NCBI RefSeq assembly: GCF_035594125.1 | Contig: NC_087168.1 | Span: 12,905,650-12,969,649 of the forward strand | Reading direction: 5' to 3' | Source: Scylla paramamosain | Lineage: Eukaryota; Arthropoda; Malacostraca; Decapoda; Portunidae | Length of the DNA: 64,000 nucleotides | Shown: positions 13,273-26,711 of the stretch, piece after piece | Layout: every line of letters starts with the position of its first letter | Position numbering within the stretch: the stretch's first letter is position 1 | The notes under the pieces: model-generated | Told to the model about the DNA's origin: nothing | Seen by the model: the letters and a program-made list of their open reading frames with translations, nothing else | Database searches by the model: none | Made by a program: the position numbers and the translations under genes

Positions 13273-13383
13273 GTTGCAGTTCTGGTCAATTCCAATGTGG
13301 GGATGGTTCCTGTGTGCCAGAAAGTGCTCGCTGTAACAATGTGCGTGACTGCCCAGATGACTCAGATGAGACTGATTGCCCAG
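13273..13383 (+). CDS. LDLa exon 7
   Basis: A 111-nt exon from ATCCCACAG to GTAAAG. Its first two bases complete the last cysteine of repeat 6. Its own repeat runs CSSGQFQC to [16 protein letters not shown]. The usual CDG after Cys IV is CNN, so one cage aspartate is replaced by asparagine. Confidence 0.93.
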
Positions 13384-13773
13384 GTAAAGATGTCTAATGG
13401 TTAAGACAGTTTGAATTGAATGTTTGCATGTGTAGTGTTGTTGTGATTCCTCTGTAGCAAAGCCTGCAGCACCCCTCATGCAGCGAACTGTGGTGAAGTC
13501 TGTGTCATCATGCTGTAAACTTTCCTTCAGGGCCTTACTATTGAACTTAAGGATTGTAGCAGTGCTACTGAGAGAGACTGGAGGAAGGCGAGTTCATGAA
13601 TGCAAGACCCAAGAAGGTTATGAATAGAGTGTTTAAAATTGGATTGTTGACAAGAACCATTATTCAGTAATCTTATTTTTGCCTGTCAGAGGTCCTCTTA
13701 TATATCTTTTAATTTTATCTAACTGACTAAAGAAGTGATGATATTTGGTATTTGAAAAAAAGTCTGAGAAGCT

Positions 13774-14015
13774 GTGGGAATTCTGATAGGTTGATATTCT
13801 GCCATAAATAGAACCTTAAATAGAATATAACAATAAAACAATCAAGCACTTAAACAACAATTAGGGCAGCAAGACTCATTAGAGGATTTTGCTTAGGTAA
13901 AGAAAAGAGAGGAATAAAGACATGGAATTGTTGATTTCTGAGTGAGTGATGAGGCAACCATTGACAAGATTTGTCTTGTTTGATGAACCTCATAAACTGC
14001 AGTTAATAGCAGTTA

Positions 14016-14096
<81 letters not shown>
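13774..14096 (+). repeat. Dispersed repeat with (AG)n tail, copy 1
   Basis: About 245 bp beginning GAATTCTGATAGGTTGATA and ending in an (AG)n of about 79 bp (14018-14096). It is repeated in direct orientation at 14881-15200. Confidence 0.88.
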
Positions 14097-14099
<3 letters not shown>

Positions 14100-14677
14100 T
14101 GATACTAGAGAAAAGAAATGGGAGAAGAGAGATCACTTACCATCATATTCTTCAAAGAAATATATGGCTCTAAATGGATAGAAATGAGGACCCTCTAGTG
14201 GTACATGACAAAGGAATGAGAGGAGAGGATTGAGAAGAGATCAGTGCTTGAAGGATGAAAAGAAGTTCAGCTTTCCAAATACTAGTTGTATTGACCTATG
14301 AAGTGCACTACAGGCAGAGATGGCCAGAACCAAGAGTTTGCATGGCTTTATGACCTAATTGGATAACAGCTGATATTGGACAACACAGGCTGAACTCAAA
14401 CCTTGTTTCGTCAAGATGACAACACACACACACATGCACACTATGAATATTCAAGCTGGGAGAAACATAGAAAAAAGACAGCACAATTATGGTGTACAAA
14501 TTAATAACAAATAAGGAAATTATAAACAAAAGTAACAAATAAAGAAAAAAAGTAAATGCAGAAGACTTGACCCAACAAAGAAACCCAACATGGAAGAAAT
14601 TTAACGATAAGAAATAATGGTGTACATGAATTTATTTTCCAGACAGCTATTAATCAGTGGAATACATATCAAAGGAA

Positions 14678-14802
14678 ATGGCAGGCACAGACAGTATGCA
14701 TAAGTTTAAAGAAAAAGCATTAGGTATATCTTTGTGTGTAGATGGCAGGCACAGACAGTATGCATAACTTTAAAGTAAAAGCAATAGGTATAACTTTGTA
14801 TC
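14678..14802 (+). repeat. Two-copy tandem repeat, about 64-bp unit
   Basis: The unit from GGCAGGCACAGACAGTATGC through TAGGTATA occurs twice in tandem with a few changes. Confidence 0.85.
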
Positions 14803-14880
14803 TAGACAGAGTATTTCACACTTGCCTTTATCCTGTAAGAATACAAATATGAAAATGTATACAGAAGTATCCTTTTTTTT

Positions 14881-15119
14881 TGTGGAAATTCTGATAGGTT
14901 GATATTCTGCCATAAATGGAAGCTTAAGTAGAATGTAACGATAAAACAATCAAGCCCTTGAGCAACAATACAATAAGAGCAGTAAGACTTGTCAGAGGAT
15001 CTCACTCAACTGAAGAAAAGAGAGAAATAAAGACATGGAGTTGTTGACCTCTGAGTGAGTGATTAAGCAACCATTGACAAGATTTGCCTTGTTTGGTGAA
15101 CCTCATAAATTGCAGTTAA

Positions 15120-15200
<81 letters not shown>
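14881..15200 (+). repeat. Dispersed repeat with (AG)n tail, copy 2
   Basis: A close relative of 13774-14096, also ending in (AG)n (15124-15200). The spacing of 1.1 kb fits either a local duplication or two insertions of one element. Confidence 0.88.
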
Positions 15201-15202
<2 letters not shown>

Positions 15203-15609
15203 GCATGCTGCATTGTAACTTACTTGACTAAGCTTAATAAGTCCTAATTAACCTAAGAAATGTATGCAATTCAATGGTGTTAGACTTGCTTTTATCAGAA
15301 CATTCAATTTCTCTTGTTGTGTTCATGCATGTATGATTTTTTGTGTATGATTCTTCCTTAATTTATTCCTGAATGAACTATGATTTTATGAAATATTGCA
15401 GTCTTCAACAAAATTATTGTTTCCAAATCTAAGATAAATTCAGTTTTAAACCAGCATGCTTTATTAAATGTTACAACCATTTTTATCATTCAAGATTTCT
15501 GTATTGTTTCTTGGGCTATCAAGTGTTGCCCTGGCAGCAGAATATGACCCCCAGGCATACTCAGTATGTCCCAGGCAAGCAGAGAGATTGGATGAACAAG
15601 ACATTTCTT

Positions 15610-15612
<3 letters not shown>

Positions 15613-15641
<29 letters not shown>
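15613..15641 (+). repeat. Poly-T run
   Basis: A T run of about 29 bases. It may be the poly-A tail of a minus-strand retrocopy, but no body was recognised. Confidence 0.85.
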
Positions 15642-15646
<5 letters not shown>

Positions 15647-15755
15647 AAAATTATGGAAACATCAAAAGTACAATCAAGTGTGTGCATCAAAGCATTATAG
15701 TATATGTCTGAAGGACATCTGAGATCAGCTGATTCAATGAAGATCTGAAAAAGAA

Positions 15756-16047
15756 TCATCCATGAAGTATCCATGTAAAGTAATCATGTTTGGTGTATTT
15801 AGTGGGAAGAAGGAAAGGGCAACCTTAAAATTACTCCTTAAAAATCCTATGATGGATGGACACTGCTACTTTGATACCATGAAAGACCAGCTTCTTGTCT
15901 GCTGTTGCTTCATGCATGATAATGCTACCAGACACAAGATGTAACCAGTGACAAAATGACTTAGGCACAAAAATTAAATGATTGTCTGGCCAGGCAACTC
16001 ATTGGATTTTATATTGGCTGAAAAGTGTGAGATCTAATGAAATAAGC
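15756..16047 (+). pseudogene. Tc1/mariner-like transposase relic
   Basis: The frame at 15762-15944 reads KVIMFGVFSG and ends with FMHDNA, the second catalytic Asp block of Tc1 transposases. After three in-frame stops the same frame continues at 15987 with WPGNSLDF then ILAEK, matching the WPGNSPDLNPIE block that carries the third acidic residue. The N-terminal part is missing. It is a broken DNA-transposon gene within intron 7. Confidence 0.7.
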
Positions 16048-16459
16048 TGAGAAACAAGAACATGAATGCCATCAAGAAATGTTTTGAACATGGATGTAAA
16101 CTCTGATTGCTTCAGAAACCTTTCAAATAGAATACTAGATCACATCTAAGTTTTTCAAATTTCTCATGCAAAAATGATCAAAGATACATTATATATTTAA
16201 TCTTTGAATTTGCATTGAAATTATTGTTTTACTTCACACTTTTCAGTGATCATGTAAGTAAAATAACAAGGAAACAATATGTTTTGCTGGATACTGTACA
16301 TAGTAATGTTCAGTAACACATGCATTCCCTGAAAGGTGTGTTCAGGTATAGGGATATTGCATGACTTTTAAGATGAATGACAATTGTGCATGTGTTTGTG
16401 CTGAGGCAGCATGGATGTCCTCTCTTTAACGGCAATGCTTGTATTGTTCCATTAACAAG

Positions 16460-16573
16460 TGTGTCATCCTGATGAGTGGAGATGTCGGGATGGGAATTGT
16501 GTCCCAGCAGAAGTGCGGTGTGATGGCTATCCACAGTGTCTTGACCACTCCGATGAGCACAACTGCCCTGTCC
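16460..16573 (+). CDS. LDLa exon 8
   Basis: A 114-nt exon from a weak ATTAACAAG acceptor to GTGAGT. It encodes CHPDEWRC through CDGYPQCLDHSDEHNC with a PV linker. The cage aspartate before Cys V is glutamine. The acceptor has few pyrimidines, so regulated inclusion is possible. Confidence 0.9.
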
Positions 16574-16829
16574 GTGAGTTTTGTGTGCTGTCACTCCTAA
16601 AAGTGTGCTTCTTGGGCTTTTTCATGCCCATCACTGAGCTTTATACATAGAGTGGAAGTGTGGCTCCACATAAGTGCATTGACTGTGACTCTGGAGAGTG
16701 TTGCTTTCATAAGAACACAGAATTTTCTGTATCCTCTTCAGCTTAAAAATGCCAGACACAATTAGTTTGCTTTTAGTTACTATTTATCTGTATTTCAAGG
16801 GTGGAAAGGAATGAATATACTCAGGGGAG

Positions 16830-17024
16830 CCAATCAAACTCTGCTTTGGGCAGAGCTTTTGCACAGTCACTGACAACCAATGGAAGGATGAAGAATGTGA
16901 GATTTACACTGGGCTCTTGCGCAGTCACTGACAACCAATGAAAGGATGAAGAATATGAGATTTACAGTACACCAACCAATAGCAAAAGGTTGAAGCGAGG
17001 GGCAGATCTTTTAAATCAGCCAAT
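16830..17024 (+). promoter_or_regulatory. Cluster of five CCAAT boxes
   Basis: CCAAT occurs on the plus strand at 16830, 16877, 16935, 16976 and 17020, spaced 41-58 bp. CCAAT is the NF-Y core site, usually found in proximal promoters. Two of the boxes lie in a 58-bp tandem repeat (16855-16912 and 16913-16969). It could be an intronic promoter or enhancer, or the end of an unrecognised transposon. No TATA box or first exon was identified. Confidence 0.35.
16855..16969 (+). repeat. Two-copy 58-bp tandem repeat with CCAAT
   Basis: Two similar copies, each with CAGTCACTGACAACCAATG followed by AAGGATGAAGAAT. Confidence 0.88.
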
Positions 17025-19610
17025 CAGAGTCGAGGAGGTTGGTTTACTCTGAATTAGAACCAGATATAGTTTGAAGAAATTCTTGCAGTTATGGATGTCA
17101 GTTATTATTTTAATTTTGTTCTTATAATTTTTTAACTTTTTGTTTTATATAATTATTTTGGGCTAAAGCCAAGACACTGTTGCATGTAAGGGTGGGTATA
17201 TAGTAATATTTATGTGGGTATAAAAATGTTGAGAAGATATTTACTTGGCTGGATACTGGCTTGGATTTTTGTTCAGTAAACTGGCTTATTAAACCTGTAG
17301 TGTCGGGGAATATGCACAGTATGTTTTAAATTTGATCACCTGCTTTCACCTGCTTTTGTACTTCTGTAATCTCTAATAGTTTAATAACTGTTTTCTGTTC
17401 CTGTTTGTGCTTATCATGATAGTAATCTTTGGAGTTTTGTGTTGTCTGCATGATGTCTCACCCTCTTCAGTATCCTCAGCCTTTCATTTTATGGGAAAAA
17501 GGAAGAAATTTCTGTTATTTTTACCCTGTTATTTCATATGGGATGGATGGAAAGTTTAAAGGTGAAGTGAAAGCATTCTATGTAGATGCAAGTATTTGTG
17601 CTAAAGGAAATAAAAGCTTTAGATTAGCCACACTAGGGAGTAAAGGACATGTGAAATCACCATTATGTAGTCTGCTTAAAAGGAGAAACAAAAACAAGAA
17701 CTGATTGTTTGGAACAGAGCTGAATTTTAACTATGCAAAATACTATCCCGCTGATGAGTATGCTATGATAATAGAGTATGAAAAAAACAATGCTATTTAA
17801 GAGAAGAGAAATATATTTATTATAGGCAAAGGTAAGATAAGGATCTTGGGGAGGGAAAACATAAGAAATTGGTCTTGTAGATCCATATCAAATGAGTAGT
17901 CTATGAGGAGGCTTTATTAACAGTTAATGAAATAAGTGAGAGTTTAAGTATTTTAGCTTGATTATTTTTTTAAGTTTGAGAGGTTGAAAAGAGAGAAGAG
18001 AGTGTTCTGGAGTGAAAGATAAGATTATATGAGTGTGTGATTAGAGGAAAGACTGTCAACATTGAAGTAAAACTGGCACTTAGCGATGATATCAGCATAT
18101 GTAAATGCAGTTGAGGCCTGGACATATTGCACAAATCAAAGACCTATAATCCACATGGTGACAGTGGGTCATTTGAAGAGCCAATGATGTCAGTGGTGGA
18201 AAGTGAAATAAAAGTGTGCATGGAATGTCTGTTATGTCTGGCAGTGGGGAAGAAGTTGATTTTGAGTAACCCAGCAACATTCCTACAAAGTAAACTCATC
18301 CTAGAAAGGAGTGTTGGGTAACCTTGAATACTAATTTACTTGTTTATTATATTATTTAGCTCATTTGTAAATAATGGGTCTCATTTTTACTTTGGGAACT
18401 GTTGTGTATCAACAGTGGTTGTTTGCTTCTTTGACATTTTACTTTACTAGGTTTCATGTCCTTCATATATGCCAAAAAGACAGAAATACCATTAATGTAG
18501 CCATTTTTTTCTCCCTCTCTCTCCATTATTTTGTGTCAAGAGGACCAAGATTGGGAGGAAAAGTTTGATTAGTTTGCCACTTCCAAAAAAGTAAAAAAAA
18601 AAAAAAGTAAAGAAAAGTGGGTCAATTTAGTTTCAGAGGTGTCTTGATACTCCTCTTGAAATAGTTCAGATTGTAGGAAGGAGGAAAAAATAAACAGATA
18701 GAGAACTCCATAGTTTACTGGTAAAAGGGATGAAAATAATGAAGATGCTGGTTAATTGTTGTATTAGTAATGCTTTTCAAGTGTAGATAATTAAAGGGCA
18801 CACCCAAGTTTTTTTTTTTTTTCATGGACATTTTATAGTGTATGCAGCATGCCCTCATTACTTATCCTTACACTAATGATAAGTTTTTAAGGAAATGTGT
18901 CTGTGTATGTGGGTGGGTGGGTGACATTCCAAAATCAGCTTTTTCTTTGGAAACAATCTTTTACATATGAATATTATTGATTTTAATAAAACCATCAAAT
19001 ACATAGAGAAAGGTGTGCTGTTTGATCATGGAAGCTTAGATAAGTATACTTATAGGTGATATCATTATGTGGGAACTTAGAGAATCATGCCTGACTCATT
19101 CTGGTGAATGAAACATTTTTTGTGGTAGTGAAATAATATATGTCATTGTTGTATATGTTATTACCAATGTATCCTCTTTACCTAATGGCCAAGTAGAGCC
19201 ATGCAGGTGATGCTCTCAAGGAAAGGAAAGAAAAGTGACAGTAATGATGTACCTATACAAAAGTAAAACACAGTAATACTCACCAAAGAAATATAGCTTT
19301 GTTTGACAGAGTAAAGCAAGTATAATCCTGTAATAATAGCCTGTTGTGTCACACTACTGCCACATCATAAACATTTTCTGAACACACAGAAAGAGGAAAG
19401 ACAATGATGGTGTGATGGTAGTGTGATGTCAAAGTACTGCCGTCATTTAACTAATTACATAAGTTTTGAATTACAAAAAACATCTTAAATGGTCCATAAG
19501 GATTGACTAAGAAACTGAAGTGAGTGTCAAGTTTTCTTTAGAAACAGTTATTATTACAAGGTATCTTTTGCTACCAGTACAGTGTTGTAAATAGTATTAT
19601 TAATGCTCAT

Positions 19611-20577
19611 AATTTTTTTTCTTTTTTTTTATGTAGAAGGGACACTGGCCAAGGGCAACAAAAATCCAATAAAAAAAAAATGCCCACTGAAATGCCAGTC
19701 CCATAAAAGGGTCCAAAGCGGTAGTCAAAAATTTAAGGATAAGTGTCTTGAAACCTCCCTCTTGAAGGAATTCAAGTCATAGGAAGGTGGAAATACAGAA
19801 GCAGGCAGGGAGTTCCAGAGTTTACCAGAGAAAGGGATGAATGATTGAGAATACTGGTTAACTCTTGTGTTAGAGAGGTGGACAGAATAGGGGTGAGAGA
19901 AAGAAGAAAGTCTTGTGCAACGAGGCCACGGGAGGAGGGGAGGCATTCAGTTAGCAAGCTCAGAAGAACAGTTAGCATGAAAATAGCGGTAGAAGACAGC
20001 TAGAGATGCAACATTGCGGCGATGTGAGAGAGAGGATGAAGACAGTCAGTTAGAGGAGAGGAGTTGATGAGACAAAAAGCTTTTGATTCCACCCTGTCTA
20101 GAAGAGCAGTAAGAGTGGAACCCCCCAGACATGTGAAGCATACTCCATACATGGACAGATAAGGCCCTTGTACAGAGTTAGCTGCTGGGGGGTGAGAAAA
20201 ACTGGTGGAGATGTCTCAGAACGCCTAACTTCATAGAAGCTGTTTTAGCTAGAGATGAGATGTGAAGCTTCCAGTTCAGATTATAACTAAAGGACAGACC
20301 GAGGATGTTCAGTGTAGAAGAGGGGGACAGTTGAGTGTCACTGAAGAAGAGGGGATAGTTGTCTGGAAGGTTATGTCGAGTTGATAGATGGAGAAATTGA
20401 GTTTTTGAGGCATTGAACAATACCAAGTTTGCTGTGCCCCAATCAGAAATTTTAGAAAGATCAGAAATCAAGCATTCTGTGGCTTCCCTGCGTGAAATGT
20501 TTACTTCCTGAAGGGTTGGACATCTATGAAAAGACATGGAAAAGTGCAGGGTGATATCATCAGCATAGGAGTGGTTT
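19611..20577 (-). mobile_element. Jockey/BS-like LINE fragment, 3' part of RT
   Basis: Read on the minus strand, it begins at the reverse transcriptase YADD motif (20556-20567), runs through [17 protein letters not shown] and LNWKLHIS, and ends with SFIPFSGKLWNSLP and FKREVSRHLS, followed by an A-rich tail (T-rich on plus). This C-terminal tail is that of jockey/BS-type elements I associate with decapods. It is 5' truncated and broken by frame shifts. A shorter copy sits at 35841-36330. Confidence 0.82.
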
Positions 20578-20844
20578 ATTATATTGTGGTATGCTATGTA
20601 AGGGTATTTGTGAGCTACAGATTGTTTTTTATTATTTATTTATTTACTTATTTATATATTTATTTATTTATTATTTCTTTATCTTTTTATCTTGTGATGC
20701 TGGTCTGATGTCATTGTGGGCTAATGTTGTCGTTATTACAATGTATAATAGTCTTCTCAGGTGAGTGCATTTAAATAGGTTAAGTTTTTAAGAATTTCAA
20801 GTTCAGGTCATGTGTTTCATACATTTTATATAAATTGAGGATTT

Positions 20845-20952
<108 letters not shown>

Positions 20953-21271
20953 AACTTCTTTTTCTTCACTTGTCCTGAAACATTCCCATCCCAGCCTATT
21001 AGTGAATGCTTCTAGCCATGCATCATCATAGAGAAAAGAGGATTAACATTTTTGAGTGTCCTGCTTTGACAGAAATACAAGTTCAGATGTTGAAAGGTCC
21101 AGAACAGGTATATAATAGAGAGCCAATACACTTTCATGTCATAATAAAAAAGATTCAGTAGAATTAACAAAAAACCTGAAGTTGGAAAAGAAGTCCTGAT
21201 GCACTAGTAATGGATTCCTTGTCAACTCAGTTGTTCTGGGCCTTTATGGCAACTATTTTGTGCTTATAAAG

Positions 21272-21388
21272 CTTGTAGTGATGAGGAGTGGACTTGCATT
21301 GAGGGCTCATGCATCCCACAAGAAGCTTGGTGTGATGGCCGCATTGACTGTCCTGATGGCTCTGATGAGGCAGACTGTACACCTCAAG
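21272..21388 (+). CDS. LDLa exon 9
   Basis: A 117-nt exon from TGCTTATAAAG to GTGAGT. It encodes CSDEEWTC through CDGRIDCPDGSDEADC with a TPQ linker. All six cysteines and all cage acids are present. A TIR element starts about 45 bp after the donor. Confidence 0.93.
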
Positions 21389-21432
21389 GTGAGTCATAAG
21401 GATGTACAGCTTGCTGGGCTTGAAGTGATGTA

Positions 21433-22623
<1,191 letters not shown>

Positions 22624-22816
22624 GTACATGCATGCATACATACATGCATGTACATATTATGGAGAGTGTTGGCAATTGTTTTTCTGTAATAACATTGAAT
22701 TCATGACAATGCTTAACCTTACTAACCTTACCAATATTTCATTGTACATGAGTAGAGAAGTGGTGCTACACAAGTTTAGCATGAGTATTGCCTGACTGAG
22801 GAACACTGTCATGCAG

Positions 22817-22930
22817 GGTGCAAAACTGATGAATGGACTTGTAGGGATGGCAGCTGCCTCCCCATAGAGGGCAGATGTGATGGCTATCATCAATGTTGGG
22901 ACAGTTCTGATGAAGAGAACTGTCCTCCTA
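22817..22930 (+). CDS. LDLa exon 10
   Basis: A 114-nt exon from GTCATGCAG to GTAAGT. It encodes CKTDEWTC through CDGYHQCWDSSDEENC with a PP linker. The cage aspartate before Cys V is glutamine. Only 252 bp separate it from exon 11. Confidence 0.93.
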
Positions 22931-23182
22931 GTAAGTAATGAGTATTAGGCTCTGCTATGCGGTCTTGTTAGTATGTAACAAACACCAGAAGGAAAATACT
23001 GATGAATTGTAGTCATGAGTCCTTAAAAAGCATTTCTAAATAGTAATTCATAAATTGGATTTACGTCAGATTATGAATTCTCTAACTTGTTTTAGGTTTT
23101 CATTACTTTTTGTCTTTTTTTTAGATTTTCTTAATTTATGGAAATTCTTCAAATGTAATTATAATATAATTTTGCATTCTAG

Positions 23183-23299
23183 AATGTCGACCAGATGAGT
23201 TCACATGCTGGGATGGGTCATGTGTGCCTGACTACCTGAGATGTGATGGCAGCCCACACTGCCCTGACAGCTCAGATGAGGCTGAGTGCTACCCTTCAA
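23183..23299 (+). CDS. LDLa exon 11
   Basis: A 117-nt exon from TTGCATTCTAG to GTGAGT. It encodes CRPDEFTC through CDGSPHCPDSSDEAEC with a YPS linker. The cage aspartate before Cys V is histidine. It is followed by a 5.8-kb intron full of minus-strand retroelements. Confidence 0.93.
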
Positions 23300-23433
23300 G
23301 TGAGTTGTGGAAAATATGTTGCATTGAGCAGGGGTTTGGGGAAGTAGCCTTAACCTCTTCTATAGCTCTAATCTAGGTCAGTGCTCTGTTTGGTTCTGTA
23401 ATGTTAATAAATTGCTTCATGTCACTATTAACT

Positions 23434-23438
<5 letters not shown>

Positions 23439-23477
<39 letters not shown>
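23439..23477 (+). repeat. (TG)n microsatellite
   Basis: A 39-bp tract in intron 11. Confidence 0.95.
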
Positions 23478-23480
<3 letters not shown>

Positions 23481-23569
23481 GTGTTAACAGGATATCTGTA
23501 GTTATGACAAACTAGAACTGCAAACGTCCACTGCAGCTCTAGAATGTCTGATGTACTTCATGACAGATT

Positions 23570-23572
<3 letters not shown>

Positions 23573-23607
<35 letters not shown>

Positions 23608-26580
23608 ATTTACCTTGTTGTATTTACCTAGTTGTGCTTTTATGGGAAAAGAGGTATGCTCGTGCTGTCCAATCTCCATATCTTTTAATATCCAACTTAG
23701 CCTTGAATCCATGTATACCTTCTGCATTTACTATCTCCTCATCCAGACTGTTCCATACATCAATACTTCTATATGGGAAACTATACTTTTTGACATCTCT
23801 TCTACAAGCACTCCTCTTCAGCCTCTTTCCATGTCCTCTAGTGACCCATGTATCCCAGACCATTAAGTCGCTCCGGTCCACCTCCTCTACTCCCTCATAT
23901 GCTTTATATATCGCAATCAAGTCTCCCCTTTCTCTCCTCTTTTCCAACGTTGGTAGATGTATCCTTGCCAGTCTCTCTTCATATGACAAGTCCCTGATAC
24001 TTGGTACCATCTTCATAGCTGCTCTCTAAACTCTCTCCAACTTCCTTATATCCTTTTTCTTGTATGGCAACCACACTATTGTTGCATATTCTAGTCTAGG
24101 TCTTATCAGCGACACAATCATCTTCCTGACCATCTCTTCATCCATATATGCAAAGACCTGCCTTATTCTTCTCAACAAGTTATAGGTTTCTCCTGTAATT
24201 TTGCTAATGTGTCTCTCCGGGGTCAGGTTCACAGTCATTGTAACACTGAGATCAACTGCTCCACTCAACCGTACACCATTCAACACACAATTTCCTTTTA
24301 CTCTTCTTGTACTTTTTCCATTCTATTACTTTACACTTCTTTAAATTAAATTCCATTTCCCATCTATAACTCCACTCTGATATTTTGTTCAGATCTTGTA
24401 ACGTTCCACATTCCTGTGCACTCTCAACTTTCTTCAGCAACTTTGCATCATCCACAAAAAGAGAGTTCACACTCTCTGTCATATCATTTATATAAACTGC
24501 AAACATGATTGGTACAAGTACTGAGCCTTGGGGTACTCCACTTATGACTTCCCTCCATGATGATATTTGATCTTTCACCACTGTTCTCATTTCTCTATTT
24601 GTCAAGAAATTTTCCATCCATCTCAGCAGGGGCCCCCTTAGCCCACCATTATGCTCCAACTTCCACAACAATTTCCTGTGTGGCACTTTATCAAAGGCCT
24701 TCTTCAGGTCTAAATAAACACAATCTGCCCATCCATCTTTTTCTTGCATTATATCCACCACTCTAGAATAAAAACTCAGTAAGTTTGTAACACACGAACC
24801 CCCTTTCCTAAATCCAAATTGTTGCTTTATTATCACTTCATTTCCTTCTAGGTACTGCATCCATTTATCCTTCACCAATCTTTCACACATTTTGCACACC
24901 ACACTTGTTAGAGACACTTGTCTATAGTTTAAGGGCTCCTCTTTATTAACACCTTTGTAGATTGACACTATGTTGGCTCTTGCATTCAATTGGGACTCTA
25001 CTTTCAGTTAGGGAGCTCTCAATGATATTATGTATTACCCACGTCAACTGCTGATTGCACTCTTTTAGTATCCATCCTGACACTCCATCAGGTCCAGGGG
25101 CCTTCCTAATGTCTAGTCCCTCCATCTGTTTCTGGACATCCTCTTCAGTCATTTGGATTTCCCCCAGACCCATTTCCTCACTCATCTCACTCTGCCACAC
25201 AAATGTTCTCTCTTTTGTGAATACTGATTGAAAACTCCTGTTCATTATCTCTGCCAATTCAGCTGGATCCTCACACATTTGACCATTCACCTTCAATCTG
25301 CTTATTCCTTCTCTATTTTTCATTTTGCTGTTCACATATCTGAAGAATAGTTTTGGTTCCTCTTTGCATTTGTCCATAACATCTTTCTCATAATTTTTCC
25401 TTTCTTCTCTAATAACCCTTACATATTCATTTCTTGTTGTGTAGTTTTGCCATAGCTCCTGTGCATTTTTCCTCCGCCATCTATTCCATGCCATTTCCCT
25501 CTCCTCCCTAGCTATTTCACATCTTCTGTTATACCAGTCATTGTTATATCTTCTCTTTGTCTCTACTTTCAGTACATATCTTTTCACTCCCTCTTCATAA
25601 ATATTGATGAAAGCTTCCCACTTCTTTTGCACATTACTTGCTGTGATAAGTGTACTCCAGTCCGCTTCACCAAAGTATCTCCTCTTTTGTTCAAAATTTG
25701 ATTTACCATAATTATATCTTTTACTTTTATAATCTTTACATTTACTTTCCTCTCTTTTTTCTTTAATACAAAACCTTATCATGACATGGTCACTTTTCCC
25801 TAGTGGACAATTATAATTCATGTCTTGTATAATATCTGCTTCTTTTGATAATACCAAATCAAGTCTTGATGGCTACTCTCCTCTGTATCTAGTGTTTTCC
25901 TCAACCCACTGTGTCATAATATTGTTCATTGCCAGTTTCAGAACCTTATCTTCCCATGAGTCTTCTCCTCCTCTTGTGTTCCACTCCTCACAATTTATCT
26001 CTTTACAGTTAAAATCTCCCATTATAACAATTTTGTTGTTTTCTTTAATTTTCTTTACTAGCCATTCTTTTGTCTCACTCAGCAACTGTTCATGGTCTTG
26101 TCTATTCCAGGCCTTTGTTTTTGGTGTGACATACACCACTGTGACATATCATCTTCCTCTTCTTCCATTTATTAGTTGTAAGTTTAGGCCTTCCACCAAG
26201 CCTTCTGCCTTTTCCACACTCTCCACCCTGATACCCTTTTTAACAAGCATCATCACTCCACCTCCTCCTTTTCCACATCTGTTTCTTATCCACATATTGT
26301 ACTTTCCCCCTCCTAAGTTTGGTGTCTCTGAATCTCTTAGTTTAGTTTTCTACCATTGCCATGATGTCTGGTTCATTTGCTTTTATAAATTCATTTACTT
26401 CATCCATCACTGAAACTAAACCATCCATATTAGTGTATGCCACTGTCCATGTCCCTCCCTCTCTTACAGCCGTGCCCTGCACCCCTCACTCTTCGCATGT
26501 ACCACTTCCTCAACTTTAGATCCATTACCCTCCAGAAAAAAAGTTCCCTTTCCTCTTGTGTTCTCTGTTCGTTCCTTTCT
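23573..26580 (-). mobile_element. CR1-like non-LTR retrotransposon, copy A
   Basis: On the minus strand the order is: tail of ORF1 (RELFFWRVMDLKLRKWYMRR, 26430-26580); endonuclease with GDFNCKEIN (25873-26139) and KSDHVMIRF; linker; reverse transcriptase with RKAPGPDGVSGW, FGFRKGGSC, DLKKAFDKVPH, GVPQGSVL and FVDDAK (24252-25140); and a C-terminal domain (23624-24286). The 3' end is repeated AACTAGGTAAAT followed by (CA)n (plus strand (TG)n 23573-23606). Frame breaks, for example near 24270, 24960 and 25860, make it inactive. The 5' end is truncated in ORF1. Confidence 0.88.
23624..26139 (-). pseudogene. ORF2 (endonuclease + reverse transcriptase) of copy A
   Basis: This is the coding part of copy A, broken into at least four frames: endonuclease (25873-26139), endonuclease end plus linker and RT start (24946-25857), RT core (24252-24989) and C-terminal parts (24026-24286, 23624-24016). 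The active-site motif reads FVDDAK where FADDAK is usual, a change at one position. It is dead as written. Confidence 0.85.
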
Positions 26581-26711
26581 GTGTGTGTGTGTGTGTGTGC
26601 ACACATGTAGAATGTCCAACCATATGACAAACCATGATGACAAACCAAAGTTACTAACATCCAGTCTGAGACACTGTAATATTTGACATGCTCCTTGATA
26701 TTATTAACTGT

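Larger units (their letters stand above)
13384..16459 (+). other. Intron 7
   Basis: It holds a duplicated block with (AG)n tails and a Tc1-like transposase relic, both listed separately. The rest looks unique. Confidence 0.7.

Noticed and set aside
17429..17704. 91-residue plus frame in intron 8
   Set aside because: No recognised motif and no splice signals; length is within chance for AT-rich intron.
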